From: Pelomonas sp. Root405
Lineage (GTDB): Bacteria > Pseudomonadota > Gammaproteobacteria > Burkholderiales > Burkholderiaceae_C
Assembly (NCBI RefSeq): GCF_001425165.1
Contig: NZ_LMDU01000014.1
Span: 109,858 to 173,857, forward strand
Reading direction: 5' to 3'
Length of the DNA: 64,000 nt
Shown: positions 34,001 through 40,485 of the stretch, in pieces
How positions within the stretch are numbered: the stretch's first letter is position 1
Layout of the letters: every line of letters begins with the position of its first letter
Program-made: the position numbers and the translations under genes
Notes under the pieces: generated by a model
Databases searched by the model: none
The model's input: only the letters and a program-made list of their open reading frames with translations
What the model was told of the DNA's origin: nothing

Positions 34001-35573
34001 CGCGCTGGCGAAGACGTACCAGGACTTGGTGGCCGAGAAGACTTGGCTGGGCGTCCATAACAATTCGCCGTCCTTCGTCCGGCAAGCGCTGCAGGCCTAT
34101 CTGGGCGCGGTGAAGGCCATGGGCGCCGGCACCGGCGTGCGAGCGATTCGCCATCGGCGGAACGCTCGTGAAGCAATGAGGCAGGCATACGTGTCGGTGC
34201 CCTGCTGGGTGCTTCCCCAGTGGCGAGTCTCTGAGACGCTGCCTGCCGAGGTCGGCCTGTTCGACCTAGTCGTCATCGACGAGGCTTCGCAGTCCGATAT
34301 CTGGGCTTTGCCAGCCTTGCTGCGCGGCAAGAAGCTGCTCGTCGTAGGCGATGACAAGCAGGTATCACCCTCTGCCGTGGGGGTGCCGGAGGCGCGCATC
34401 GTCGAGCTGACGAACCGCTTCCTGCAGAACCAGCCGCGCAAAGCGGAGCTCACGCCCGACAGGAGCATCTACGACCTGGCCAGCGTGGTCTTCGCTGGGA
34501 ACTCAGTGATGCTGAAGGAGCACTTCCGCTGCGTGCCGGCCATCATCGAGTTCTCGAACCGCGAGTTCTACGAGAACGACATCCGGCCGCTGCGCGTGCC
34601 GAAGGCGAACGAGCGACTTGACCCACCTCTGGTCGACGTCTTCGTCAAGGGCGGCTACCGCACGGTCGACGTGAACGAGCCCGAGGCGCAGGCCGTCATC
34701 GGCGAAATCGAGACCATCCTGGCGGACCCACAGTTCGAGGGGCGCTCCATCGGCGTCGTGACGCTGCTGGGGTCCTCGCAGGCCGCGCGCATTCACGAGC
34801 TGGTCAGCGAGCGCATCTCGCCGATTGACGTCGTGGCCCGCAAGATTGCAGTCGGTCCGCCGCCGGTGTTCCAAGGCCGCGAGCGCGACATCATGCTGGT
34901 GTCGATGGTGCTGGCACCGGGAGACCGCGCCGCAGCCAACCGTGCGGACATGCATCAACGCTTCAACGTCGCGCTCTCGAGGGCACGGGACCGGATGTAC
35001 TTGTTCCGCTCGGTGGTGGAGACCGAGTTCAAGGAGGATTCCCTGAATGGCCGGCTCATCCGTCACTTTCAGCAGCCGTTCACCCAAGACGTTCGCCGGG
35101 TACAGGTGCTGCGTGACCGCTGCGAGTCCGGATTCGAGCAGGAGATGTTCGATGAGTTGGTGAAGAAGGGCTTCCGTGTCGAGCCCCAGGTGAAAGCTGG
35201 CGGCTATCGCATCGACTTTGTTGTCGAAGGCTCGGAAGGTAGGCGTCTGGCTCTTGAATGCGATGGCGACCAGTTCCACGGGCCTGGCCAATGGCAGGAC
35301 GACATGGCTCGTCAGCGGGTGCTCGAACGGGCAGGGTGGACGTTCTGGAGGTGCTTCGCATCGAGCTTCGTGCGCCGGCGCAAGGAGGTGCTGGACGACC
35401 TGTTCCAGACCCTCGCACGGCTGGGCATCGAACCGCTCGGTGCGGAGTCGGTCGACAACACCGTGTGGGTGCTGCACAAGACCGCCGACCCGTTTGGAGT
35501 GGATGCGGAGCCCGAGGTTGAGGCGCAGCCGCTGCCCGAGCCCGGCACCGCAGCGGAAGCGGAGGCCGCCTGA
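31059..35573 (+). CDS. large SF1 helicase with C-terminal Vsr/DUF559-like nuclease (candidate anti-phage effector)
   Basis: A 1504-residue protein. Residues 1-380 are an uncharacterised N-terminal region. The Upf1-like SF1 helicase has Walker A G-P-P-G-T-G-K-T (about 388), motif II V-V-I-D-E-A-S-Q-S (about 1072), motif III G-D-D-K-Q-V-S-P-S, F-Q-G-R-E-R-D-I and V-A-L-S-R-A-R-D-R. Between Walker A and motif II is a long helical insert. The C-terminus (about 1356-1450) is a PD-(D/E)XK/Vsr-like endonuclease: E-S-G-F-E-Q-E, Y-R-I-D-F-V-V and L-A-L-E-C-D-G-D-Q-F-H. The layout recalls DUF4011-helicase-Vsr (Hhe-type) defence proteins. It is followed closely by a J-like partner gene. Confidence 0.85.
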   Translation: MNESNNRVRELLEYIEQVEKLKTKPAFSVPTEFFAAHQHELQGLPELQFNLQSDGDDVWLRVPRLQEIGPPDLDEKTAPWVTLPKSPDKLPELKSEVILYEGRREVARERLEDHPEVQEVFDWYIEFQWNPWAAAERPRRKTIARYNDLFSLQQAIALEGAETPLELAWGIGYASWKKQGFATPLKHPLLVQSCEVTLNEKTFDLEVRPRDIEPRLESDTYAEMELPGVRQLEAFWKASLASGAHRLNPFDPSTFEGTLKAAVGHLDPTGAYEARTEDVSLPVPNDKLRITSTWVIYGRKRSADIFLEDIRRLKKVIEEVQELPGVIRSFVEPGDSTVRVHAEQPFRGLSSSDSTDGAQELYFPMPYNDEQVSIVQKLANNDGVVVQGPPGTGKTHTIANVICHYLALGKRVLVTAKSESALAVLQEKLPERIRPLSVSLLSDERDGMKQFEHAIQTIASNLAAIIPSRAESTIAAAEAKLSQLHAKISHLDRTVGEHAGKHMRNYSFQGQDVTPEEMARLVLSQVDEHTWFDDEPPTSKDGSIPFTGDDVNALRQARMRVAGDLPYVGCKLPRPDELSPWAVLATLRRDLLRAQSIDASVTQGDVFALVNSSLPIFEEAQALLAFLEERLTLKAKVAGATQLDALKARLADMQATDPLLQGLVALCGDLQHLEKVRKAALTRAVALPADAELNEDYVEAVRRLVESKSAFKLPFGSGAARKLIAETTVAGSAPPSPGDWAYIQEAMEWRGDARKAVARWNILGAEFGLESANEGLEASFRRICQVAGHVEDARRLNFDFDAKLHPLFTEVFGKPTADRMWDQGEPFVAAAAASLHAHIEKSRLAYALKRLQELVRALDGKTGAVVDHLRRFLAASLDQPAADESVLQATWQALQSEVSRLAALVPYLEEIESVSKRIRDAGAPKWAARIRTLPATEDLDIVTPTTWLDAWNWRRAVMFLELIDGHHRLRELFEERRTLSTALAKTYQDLVAEKTWLGVHNNSPSFVRQALQAYLGAVKAMGAGTGVRAIRHRRNAREAMRQAYVSVPCWVLPQWRVSETLPAEVGLFDLVVIDEASQSDIWALPALLRGKKLLVVGDDKQVSPSAVGVPEARIVELTNRFLQNQPRKAELTPDRSIYDLASVVFAGNSVMLKEHFRCVPAIIEFSNREFYENDIRPLRVPKANERLDPPLVDVFVKGGYRTVDVNEPEAQAVIGEIETILADPQFEGRSIGVVTLLGSSQAARIHELVSERISPIDVVARKIAVGPPPVFQGRERDIMLVSMVLAPGDRAAANRADMHQRFNVALSRARDRMYLFRSVVETEFKEDSLNGRLIRHFQQPFTQDVRRVQVLRDRCESGFEQEMFDELVKKGFRVEPQVKAGGYRIDFVVEGSEGRRLALECDGDQFHGPGQWQDDMARQRVLERAGWTFWRCFASSFVRRRKEVLDDLFQTLARLGIEPLGAESVDNTVWVLHKTADPFGVDAEPEVEAQPLPEPGTAAEAEAA

Positions 35574-35575
35574 CC

Positions 35576-36157
35576 ATGAAGCGCACATTGATGCAACTCG
35601 GTATCGGCGCGCTCGAAGAAATGTTCGCCGCCTCGAAGACGGACGCCAAGGTCTTGCGGCAGCTGGAGAACGAACTGCAGAACCGGCAGGTGCCGCGCGC
35701 GGTGGCGTTGTTGGAGGAAGTCCAGGCGGCCATGATGCCCGGTGCACCGCCGCGGGCCGCGTCACAGGAAGAGCTGGCGCTGGTGCCTCCGCCGGCCCCG
35801 CTTTCAGTTCCTCCGCCGCCAAAAGTACCAGCCCCTCAGGTGGCCGTGCGGGCACCTGCGGCACCAGTTGCCATCGTCAGCGTGCCACAACAGCCTCGAC
35901 CACCGGTGGCGGCGCCCCAAGTGCGAGTTGCGGCTGCGCCGATGCCCGCCATGATGTTGGAAGACGCCTGCAAGCTGATGAAGGTCACGCCAACCTCGCC
36001 GTGGCAAGTCGTCGAGCAGGCCCGTCGGGACTTGGTGCAGCTGTCGCATCCGGAGCAGGTTGCGCTGTTGAACCCAGAGCGGCGGGACAGCGTCAGGGTC
36101 GATGCGAGGCGTGTCAACGCGGCGTACGCAGTGCTGAGCGCAGCGCGGGCGCGGTAG
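35576..36157 (+). CDS. J-like domain protein with a proline-rich linker
   Basis: A 193-residue protein. Residues 1-50 are helical (E-E-M-F-A-A-S-K-T-D-A-K-V-L-R-Q-L-E-N), 50-125 are a Pro/Val/Ala-rich linker, and 125-193 look like a small helical domain of J type: A-C-K-L-M-K-V-T-P-T-S-P-W, then Q-L-S-H-P-E-Q in the position of H-P-D, and V-N-A-A-Y-A-V-L-S. The H-P-D is changed to H-P-E, so stimulation of Hsp70 is doubtful. It lies 2 bases after the helicase-nuclease stop and is probably a subunit of that system. Confidence 0.55.
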   Translation: MKRTLMQLGIGALEEMFAASKTDAKVLRQLENELQNRQVPRAVALLEEVQAAMMPGAPPRAASQEELALVPPPAPLSVPPPPKVPAPQVAVRAPAAPVAIVSVPQQPRPPVAAPQVRVAAAPMPAMMLEDACKLMKVTPTSPWQVVEQARRDLVQLSHPEQVALLNPERRDSVRVDARRVNAAYAVLSAARAR

Positions 36158-36168
36158 GTACAGCAGCA

Positions 36169-36765
36169 ATGACTCAGCAGGGAAAAACAGTCATGACCGA
36201 CGACGCACGTGCCCGTCTCGCGCCGTACAGAGCGGGGCGCTACAAGCCCGGAGACGAGGAAGCAGAGTTTCTCTATCGGGTCTACAAGCTTCTTCGCGAG
36301 GCGCCCGACAAGATGAGCAAGCATGCAAAGAAGCGAACCTTCGAAAACGCGGCCGATGGCGTTCACTCGTGGAAAGTGGTCTGTATTTCGGAAGCGGCGC
36401 TGGAGCATCTGGCCACCAGCGGAACGACAAAAACCCTGCGGCGCGCCCACGAGCCATCGAGGGAATGGCGGTACCAGGAAGTCTTCGGTGAAGGTGCGCG
36501 AGACTGGACCCAAAGTGAGCTGATGACGCACTTTTTCGAGCATGACATCTGTGCGCTTGTCACGTCAGCTGAGAACGGCAAGAACGTTAGCGGGGATTGG
36601 AGCCCGCTGCACGCGGTTCCAGAAGACATCCTTTGCAAGGGCTCATTTGCTATCTACGCGAGAGAGAAGGACGTGACATGGGCCAAGAAGCTATGGAACT
36701 CTGTCGTCGCCGAGCGCACCCTTGCGGCGGGCGATGCGAACGGTCACGCCGGGCACACCGGCTAA
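36169..36765 (+). CDS. hypothetical protein downstream of the helicase-nuclease operon
   Basis: A 198-residue protein; M-T-Q-Q-G-K-T-V at ATG 36169, with a second ATG at 36193. It is soluble, with K-H-A-K-K-R-T-F-E-N, R-R-A-H-E-P-S-R-E-W-R-Y-Q-E-V-F and F-F-E-H-D-I-C-A-L-V-T segments. No known family is recognised. It follows the J-like gene by 11 bases and so is probably the fourth gene of that unit, a possible fourth component of a defence system. Confidence 0.55.
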   Translation: MTQQGKTVMTDDARARLAPYRAGRYKPGDEEAEFLYRVYKLLREAPDKMSKHAKKRTFENAADGVHSWKVVCISEAALEHLATSGTTKTLRRAHEPSREWRYQEVFGEGARDWTQSELMTHFFEHDICALVTSAENGKNVSGDWSPLHAVPEDILCKGSFAIYAREKDVTWAKKLWNSVVAERTLAAGDANGHAGHTG

Positions 36766-36805
36766 AGCAGCTCGCCTAAACACGAAGTTATCTTGGAGCC
36801 CAACC

Positions 36806-36934
36806 ATGCCACTTGGCCGCATCGCCCACATGTACTTGCCTTATTGCCTTCAGAAGCAACCAGACGGGAAGTACCGCATCGTGGACTGTGGTTGTCTCCG
36901 GAAAATCTTTGCCAGACATGAATCCCGGCAATGA
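36806..36934 (+). CDS. small conserved-type protein
   Basis: A 42-residue protein, M-P-L-G-R-I-A-H-M-Y-L-P-Y-C-L-Q-K, ending R-H-E-S-R-Q. The beginning resembles a short family seen in Burkholderiales (P-L-G-R-I-A-H-x-Y-x-P-Y-C-L-Q). GGAG seven bases before ATG 36806 supports translation. The function is unknown. Confidence 0.5.
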   Translation: MPLGRIAHMYLPYCLQKQPDGKYRIVDCGCLRKIFARHESRQ

Positions 36935-36970
36935 AAGGCGATGCACCTTCGCGCTATCGAGCCGTCTTTC

Positions 36971-37045
36971 TCAGGCTGCTTTGAGGTAGTGCTGGTAATT
37001 CGGCCGCTCGCGGCCTTCGAGGTTGGCCTCCTGGGCCGCTAGACA
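36971..37045 (-). pseudogene. C-terminal remnant of a second SRAP gene
   Basis: The minus strand encodes E-R-P-N-Y-Q-H-Y-L-K-A-A-stop, preceded by A-A-Q-E-A-N-L-E-G-R. This matches the last residues of the SRAP gene at 29644 (E-R-P-Y-Y-Q-H-Y-L-E-A-A), and the DNA is similar too. Only about 24 codons survive before the similarity stops next to the xseB stop. It marks an old deletion or recombination boundary. Confidence 0.7.
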
Positions 37046-37050
37046 GCCGC

Positions 37051-37359
37051 TCAGAAGGGCGTGTCGTCGTCCATGTCATCGAAGCCGCTCGGTGGTGCCG
37101 GCCGACCTCTGCCGCCGTTCTCGTTGGGCGCGGGTGCAGCTCGCTCGCCGCGGCCAGCACCTTCTAGGCCTGCGCTGACCAACGCCTCCTCCAAAGCTTT
37201 CTCCACGGCGTCGATGCGCTGCTTGCAGACCTTGTAGGCGCTGACGGACTCGTTCACGATGTCCAACAAGTCGTCGATGTTGGGCTCGTCCTGGTTGCGT
37301 AGCGTCTCCGCATGGCGCTGGAGGACTTCGTAGGCATCGCGGAATGTCTTTTCTTCCAT
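37051..37359 (-). CDS. xseB: exonuclease VII small subunit with an SSB-like acidic tip
   Basis: A 102-residue protein. Residues 1-63 are XseB-like helices: F-R-D-A-Y-E-V-L-Q-R-H-A-E-T-L, I-D-D-L-L-D-I-V-N-E-S-V-S-A-Y-K-V-C and R-I-D-A-V-E-K-A-L-E-E-A-L. Residues 64-92 are a Gly/Pro-rich linker, and the protein ends G-F-D-D-M-D-D-D-T-P-F. That end closely copies the C-terminal tip of single-stranded DNA-binding protein (D-D-D-I-P-F), which recruits repair enzymes. Usual XseB proteins (about 80 residues) lack it. The gene lies 13 bases after xseA in one operon. Confidence 0.82.
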   Translation of the reverse strand: MEEKTFRDAYEVLQRHAETLRNQDEPNIDDLLDIVNESVSAYKVCKQRIDAVEKALEEALVSAGLEGAGRGERAAPAPNENGGRGRPAPPSGFDDMDDDTPF

Positions 37360-37372
37360 CTTCTCTTCGGCA

Positions 37373-39382
37373 TCAGGCGCCGCCTCCTTGGGTTGTTTGA
37401 GTGACGGTCTCGACCACTGCGCTCACCGTGCCGTCATGCAGGTCGACCTGCACGGCCGTCCCCGGTTGAACAGTCACCACGGATGTGACGGCCTCACCGG
37501 CCGACGAGCGGACGACGGCGAAACCGCGGCGCAAGGTCTTCTGGGGGCCCTGGCCAGCTATCTCTCGGAACAGGGCTTGCGAGCGCTCGGCTGCCATGTC
37601 GACGCCACGAGCGGCCCGCTCTGCGGTCGCGCTCATGAGGCGCTCGGCAGCTTGTCCGTGGGCTCGATTGGTCGATGAAACTTGTTCCAGCACCGCCGGC
37701 AGCAGCGCATCGACTCGGCGGCGGATGCGCCCGAGCTTGCCGGCAACGCCAGCGGTTTCCCGGATGGCGAGCTCGGTCTCTCGACGCGCGCTGCGGGTGG
37801 TCGCTGCGGCTTGTTCGAGCACCACGGGAAGCAGCGCATCCACGTGTCGCAGGACCCGTCCAAGTTTGCTGGCAACGCCGGCGGTCTCCCGGATGGCCAG
37901 TTCGGTTTCCCGACGCGCCGTTCGAGCGGTCAGTCGGCTGCGTTCAAGGACCAGTGGCAGGAGGCCTTCGCTTCGCTGCTTCGCCAAGACCACGGACGCC
38001 CGAGCCCTGGTGTCAATGTCGGCTATGACTGCGGGAACAGCCTGTCGAGCGCTTTGAACCAGCTGGCGTGCGTCCGAGCGCACGGCGGCGACGTTCTCCA
38101 TCACGGCGCTGCGCGCGTCACGGAGCGTCCCGGTGGACGCTTGGCGCAACGCCTCGAAGGCGGATTTGTTATCAGCGCGTGCCTGGGCAATGGCCGACTT
38201 CGCGGTGTGCTCGATATCGCGGCGCAGGTTCAAAACATCCGCGCCGGTTGCGGCGGCAGCCCGCCGGGCGAGGTTGACGATGCATTCATTGAAGGCGCGC
38301 GCCTCGCGAACGCGGGAGCGCATCACTTCTTCTATGCTCAAAATCACCTTGGATGGAGTGTCGAATTTGCGGTGAGCAACTTCGTCCAGGGAGGTGCCAT
38401 CGCGCTCGTGGCCGATGCCGGTGAGTACAGGGACGGGACATTCGCAGATGCATCGCGCCAGGGCGTAGTCGTTGAGCCAAGCGAGGTCGCTAACGGACCC
38501 GCCGCCTCTGATGATGACGACCGCGTCCGGGAGCTTTGCGCCCGACCAAGCGCGCAGCCCGGCGCGCAACACCTCCGCTATCTCAGCGGCCGCACCTTCG
38601 CCCTGGAAGCGGCTGTGAACGTAGCTGAACTCGCAGGCGCCATGGACCTGGAGGCGCTGAGCTTCTTTCGCGAAGTCTCCCAAGCCGGCGGCGCGCTCAG
38701 GCGCCACGACCAGGACGGAGCTAAAGTCCCAAGGCGCCGGGAGTGCACGGTTGCGGTCAAACAGCTGCTCCTTCTTGAGGCGCTCGCGGATTTCGCGGCG
38801 GCGTGCCTCGAGGTCCCCGAGGGTGTAAGCGGGGTCGATGGCATCCACTTCGAGGCTGAAGCCGAACTGGGTCTTGAAGACCGGCTTTGCCCGCAGCAGG
38901 ACCTTAATGCCGGCTTCGAGGTCGGCGCCGGTGACCCGCCTGAACTCGGACAGCAGAGCTGCCGCAAACCGGGACCAGATGACGGCGCGCGCCTGCGCCA
39001 GCACTTCGCCCGAGGACGGGCTTCGCTCGGACAGTTCAAGGTAGACGTGGCCGCCCCTGGCAGAGCTGACCTTCAGTACCTCGGCGGCGGTCCAGACGCC
39101 CTCACCGAAGGCCTCTGACACCAGATTGGCCACGCCGCCCAAAAGCCGCGACAGCGGGATGCCCTTGTTCGGCACGTCGAGGTCACGCGACTCGGACTCC
39201 AGCGAGGCTTGGGCGCGCACCGGGCTCGTGTCAGCCGTGGCCGGCAGCCAGGCAGCGAACGGTGCCAAGGCCAGGTCGGGTGTGACGTACCACTTGCGCA
39301 ATCCTGGGTCCCAGCGCGCGCCAAGAGCCTTCACTTCGAAGCGCTCTTCGTACGTGCTGTTGAGATAGGTACGCTCGGTCAT
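37373..39382 (-). CDS. xseA: exonuclease VII large subunit with N-terminal DUF5710 domain
   Basis: A 669-residue protein, much longer than E. coli XseA (about 456). Residues 4-45 are a DUF5710 domain (T-Y-L-N-S-T-Y-E-E-R, then K-A-L-G-A-R-W-D-P and K-W-Y-V). Residues about 80-180 are the OB-fold of ExoVII, 215-345 the catalytic domain with I-R-G-G-G-S-V-S-D-L-A, G-I-G-H-E-R-D and D-T-P-S-K-V. The rest is a long coiled coil with a 43-residue tandem repeat at 490-575 (R-R-E-T-E-L-A-I-R-E-T-A-G-V-A). The final part G-F-A-V-V-R-S closes the domain. It degrades single-stranded DNA together with XseB. Confidence 0.9.
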   Translation of the reverse strand: MTERTYLNSTYEERFEVKALGARWDPGLRKWYVTPDLALAPFAAWLPATADTSPVRAQASLESESRDLDVPNKGIPLSRLLGGVANLVSEAFGEGVWTAAEVLKVSSARGGHVYLELSERSPSSGEVLAQARAVIWSRFAAALLSEFRRVTGADLEAGIKVLLRAKPVFKTQFGFSLEVDAIDPAYTLGDLEARRREIRERLKKEQLFDRNRALPAPWDFSSVLVVAPERAAGLGDFAKEAQRLQVHGACEFSYVHSRFQGEGAAAEIAEVLRAGLRAWSGAKLPDAVVIIRGGGSVSDLAWLNDYALARCICECPVPVLTGIGHERDGTSLDEVAHRKFDTPSKVILSIEEVMRSRVREARAFNECIVNLARRAAAATGADVLNLRRDIEHTAKSAIAQARADNKSAFEALRQASTGTLRDARSAVMENVAAVRSDARQLVQSARQAVPAVIADIDTRARASVVLAKQRSEGLLPLVLERSRLTARTARRETELAIRETAGVASKLGRVLRHVDALLPVVLEQAAATTRSARRETELAIRETAGVAGKLGRIRRRVDALLPAVLEQVSSTNRAHGQAAERLMSATAERAARGVDMAAERSQALFREIAGQGPQKTLRRGFAVVRSSAGEAVTSVVTVQPGTAVQVDLHDGTVSAVVETVTQTTQGGGA
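37658..37915 (-). repeat. 129-bp tandem repeat inside xseA (two copies)
   Basis: Two adjacent units of 43 codons (37787-37915 and 37658-37786) encode nearly the same peptide in the coiled-coil stalk, with A-S/A-G, V/I and H/R differences. The preceding stretch L-L-P-L-V-L-E-R-S-R-L-T-A-R-T-A is a weaker third unit. Confidence 0.8.
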
Positions 39383-39491
39383 GACGAGTGGCGGACTGGG
39401 CAGCGGTAGACTGGAAGTGAAGCTTGACGGTGTCGAGTTTCCCCGCTTTTCCTCCCTGAGCGGGGGCCTGTCGTGATAGCGAGAGGCTTTC

Positions 39492-39513
39492 GGTCCCGAC
39501 TTCGGTCGGGACC
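39492..39513. terminator. hairpin between the CBASS operon and xseA, possible terminator
   Basis: GGTCCCGAC-TTCG-GTCGGGACC: a perfect nine-base stem with a UUCG loop on the plus strand. A short CTATTTG follows on the plus strand; on the minus strand, the direction of the CBASS operon, the U-tract is poor. It lies 40 bases after the last CBASS gene. Confidence 0.55.
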
Positions 39514-39552
39514 CTATTTGATTGCAGCCCGCCGAGCGGTCCCATCTGCTTC

Positions 39553-40479
39553 TCAGTCTTCGTTCATCGCAGCACGAAGGTACTCAACAGCCGCTGCGTC
39601 GGTCTTCGCTTTGAAAGCGCGCTGCAGTTCGTCTCGACTCTTAGCGGCATGTCGCTTGAAGGCCTTCATCTGGGAGTGTTCGATGCCAGAGGCGACGTTG
39701 CCTCCTGTGCCCGCGAGGTCGGGGACGAAGATGCCGTCCCACCAACTCATCTTGACGTCGTATTTTGACGGCCACCGGCGCTCAGCTTGGTCATTAAAGT
39801 GCGAGACGAAGTCGAAGTAGAGGTAGAGGCCTTCCTCGAGCGAACTCATGCGGACCTTGCTGAACAACGTGACTGCCAGCGTTTCGACGACAAAGGAGCG
39901 GATGCGTGCTTCGTCGGGCAGGGATGAGTTCCAGTCCTTCAGCAGCTTGACCAGGGGAACGAGCAGCTTGCCGTTGGTAGTGTTTGCAGCGACCAGTTCC
40001 ATGTGATGGCGTTTGGGTGAGGATTCGAACCAGGTCTCGTCGGCGTGGTTTCCAATCAAAATGAGGTCGCTGTTCGGCAGGGCGACGGCGGGCACGCAGT
40101 CGATGTGGAGATGGCCAAGCTCGAGCCGAAGAGAACGCTTCTGCGTGTAGGTCGAACTATTCGGGTACTCGTCGCGAAGCACCCTCGCAAACGACCTGAG
40201 TACAGCCGATGGCTTTGGCTTGTCGGCCAGGCCGAGATACGCACCGTCCCACTGACTCGGGTCGATGACGAAGATGACGTCGATATCTCGAATTGGCCGA
40301 AGGGCGGTGCTGCGCCGGTAGCTGCCGCTCAGGTAGTAGTCGACGATGCGGTCGCCTACCCCGCGCCGGTCCAGCACGCGCACGAGATGGTTGTAGCTGC
40401 GGCTCGCGGCCTGCTTTTGCTTGGGCGTGGGTTCGATGTCCTTCACCCAGGACCTCAACGCACCTTCGATGCTCGCCAT
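39553..40479 (-). CDS. second nucleotidyltransferase (CD-NTase-like) of the CBASS operon
   Basis: A 308-residue polymerase-beta-type nucleotidyltransferase. It has G-S-Y-R-R-S-T (Gly52, Ser53), the metal ligands in R-D-I-D-V-I-F (Asp65, Asp67) and a third Asp126 in L-H-I-D-C-V-P. All catalytic residues are present. The C-terminal half has a helical OAS-like tail (L-L-K-D-W-N-S-S-L-P). It follows the SAVED-nuclease gene by six bases in the same operon as another cyclase (42051-42950), with which it shares little beyond motifs. It may make a different signal or act as a modifier. Confidence 0.8.
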   Translation of the reverse strand: MASIEGALRSWVKDIEPTPKQKQAASRSYNHLVRVLDRRGVGDRIVDYYLSGSYRRSTALRPIRDIDVIFVIDPSQWDGAYLGLADKPKPSAVLRSFARVLRDEYPNSSTYTQKRSLRLELGHLHIDCVPAVALPNSDLILIGNHADETWFESSPKRHHMELVAANTTNGKLLVPLVKLLKDWNSSLPDEARIRSFVVETLAVTLFSKVRMSSLEEGLYLYFDFVSHFNDQAERRWPSKYDVKMSWWDGIFVPDLAGTGGNVASGIEHSQMKAFKRHAAKSRDELQRAFKAKTDAAAVEYLRAAMNED

Positions 40480-40485
40480 GTTCGG

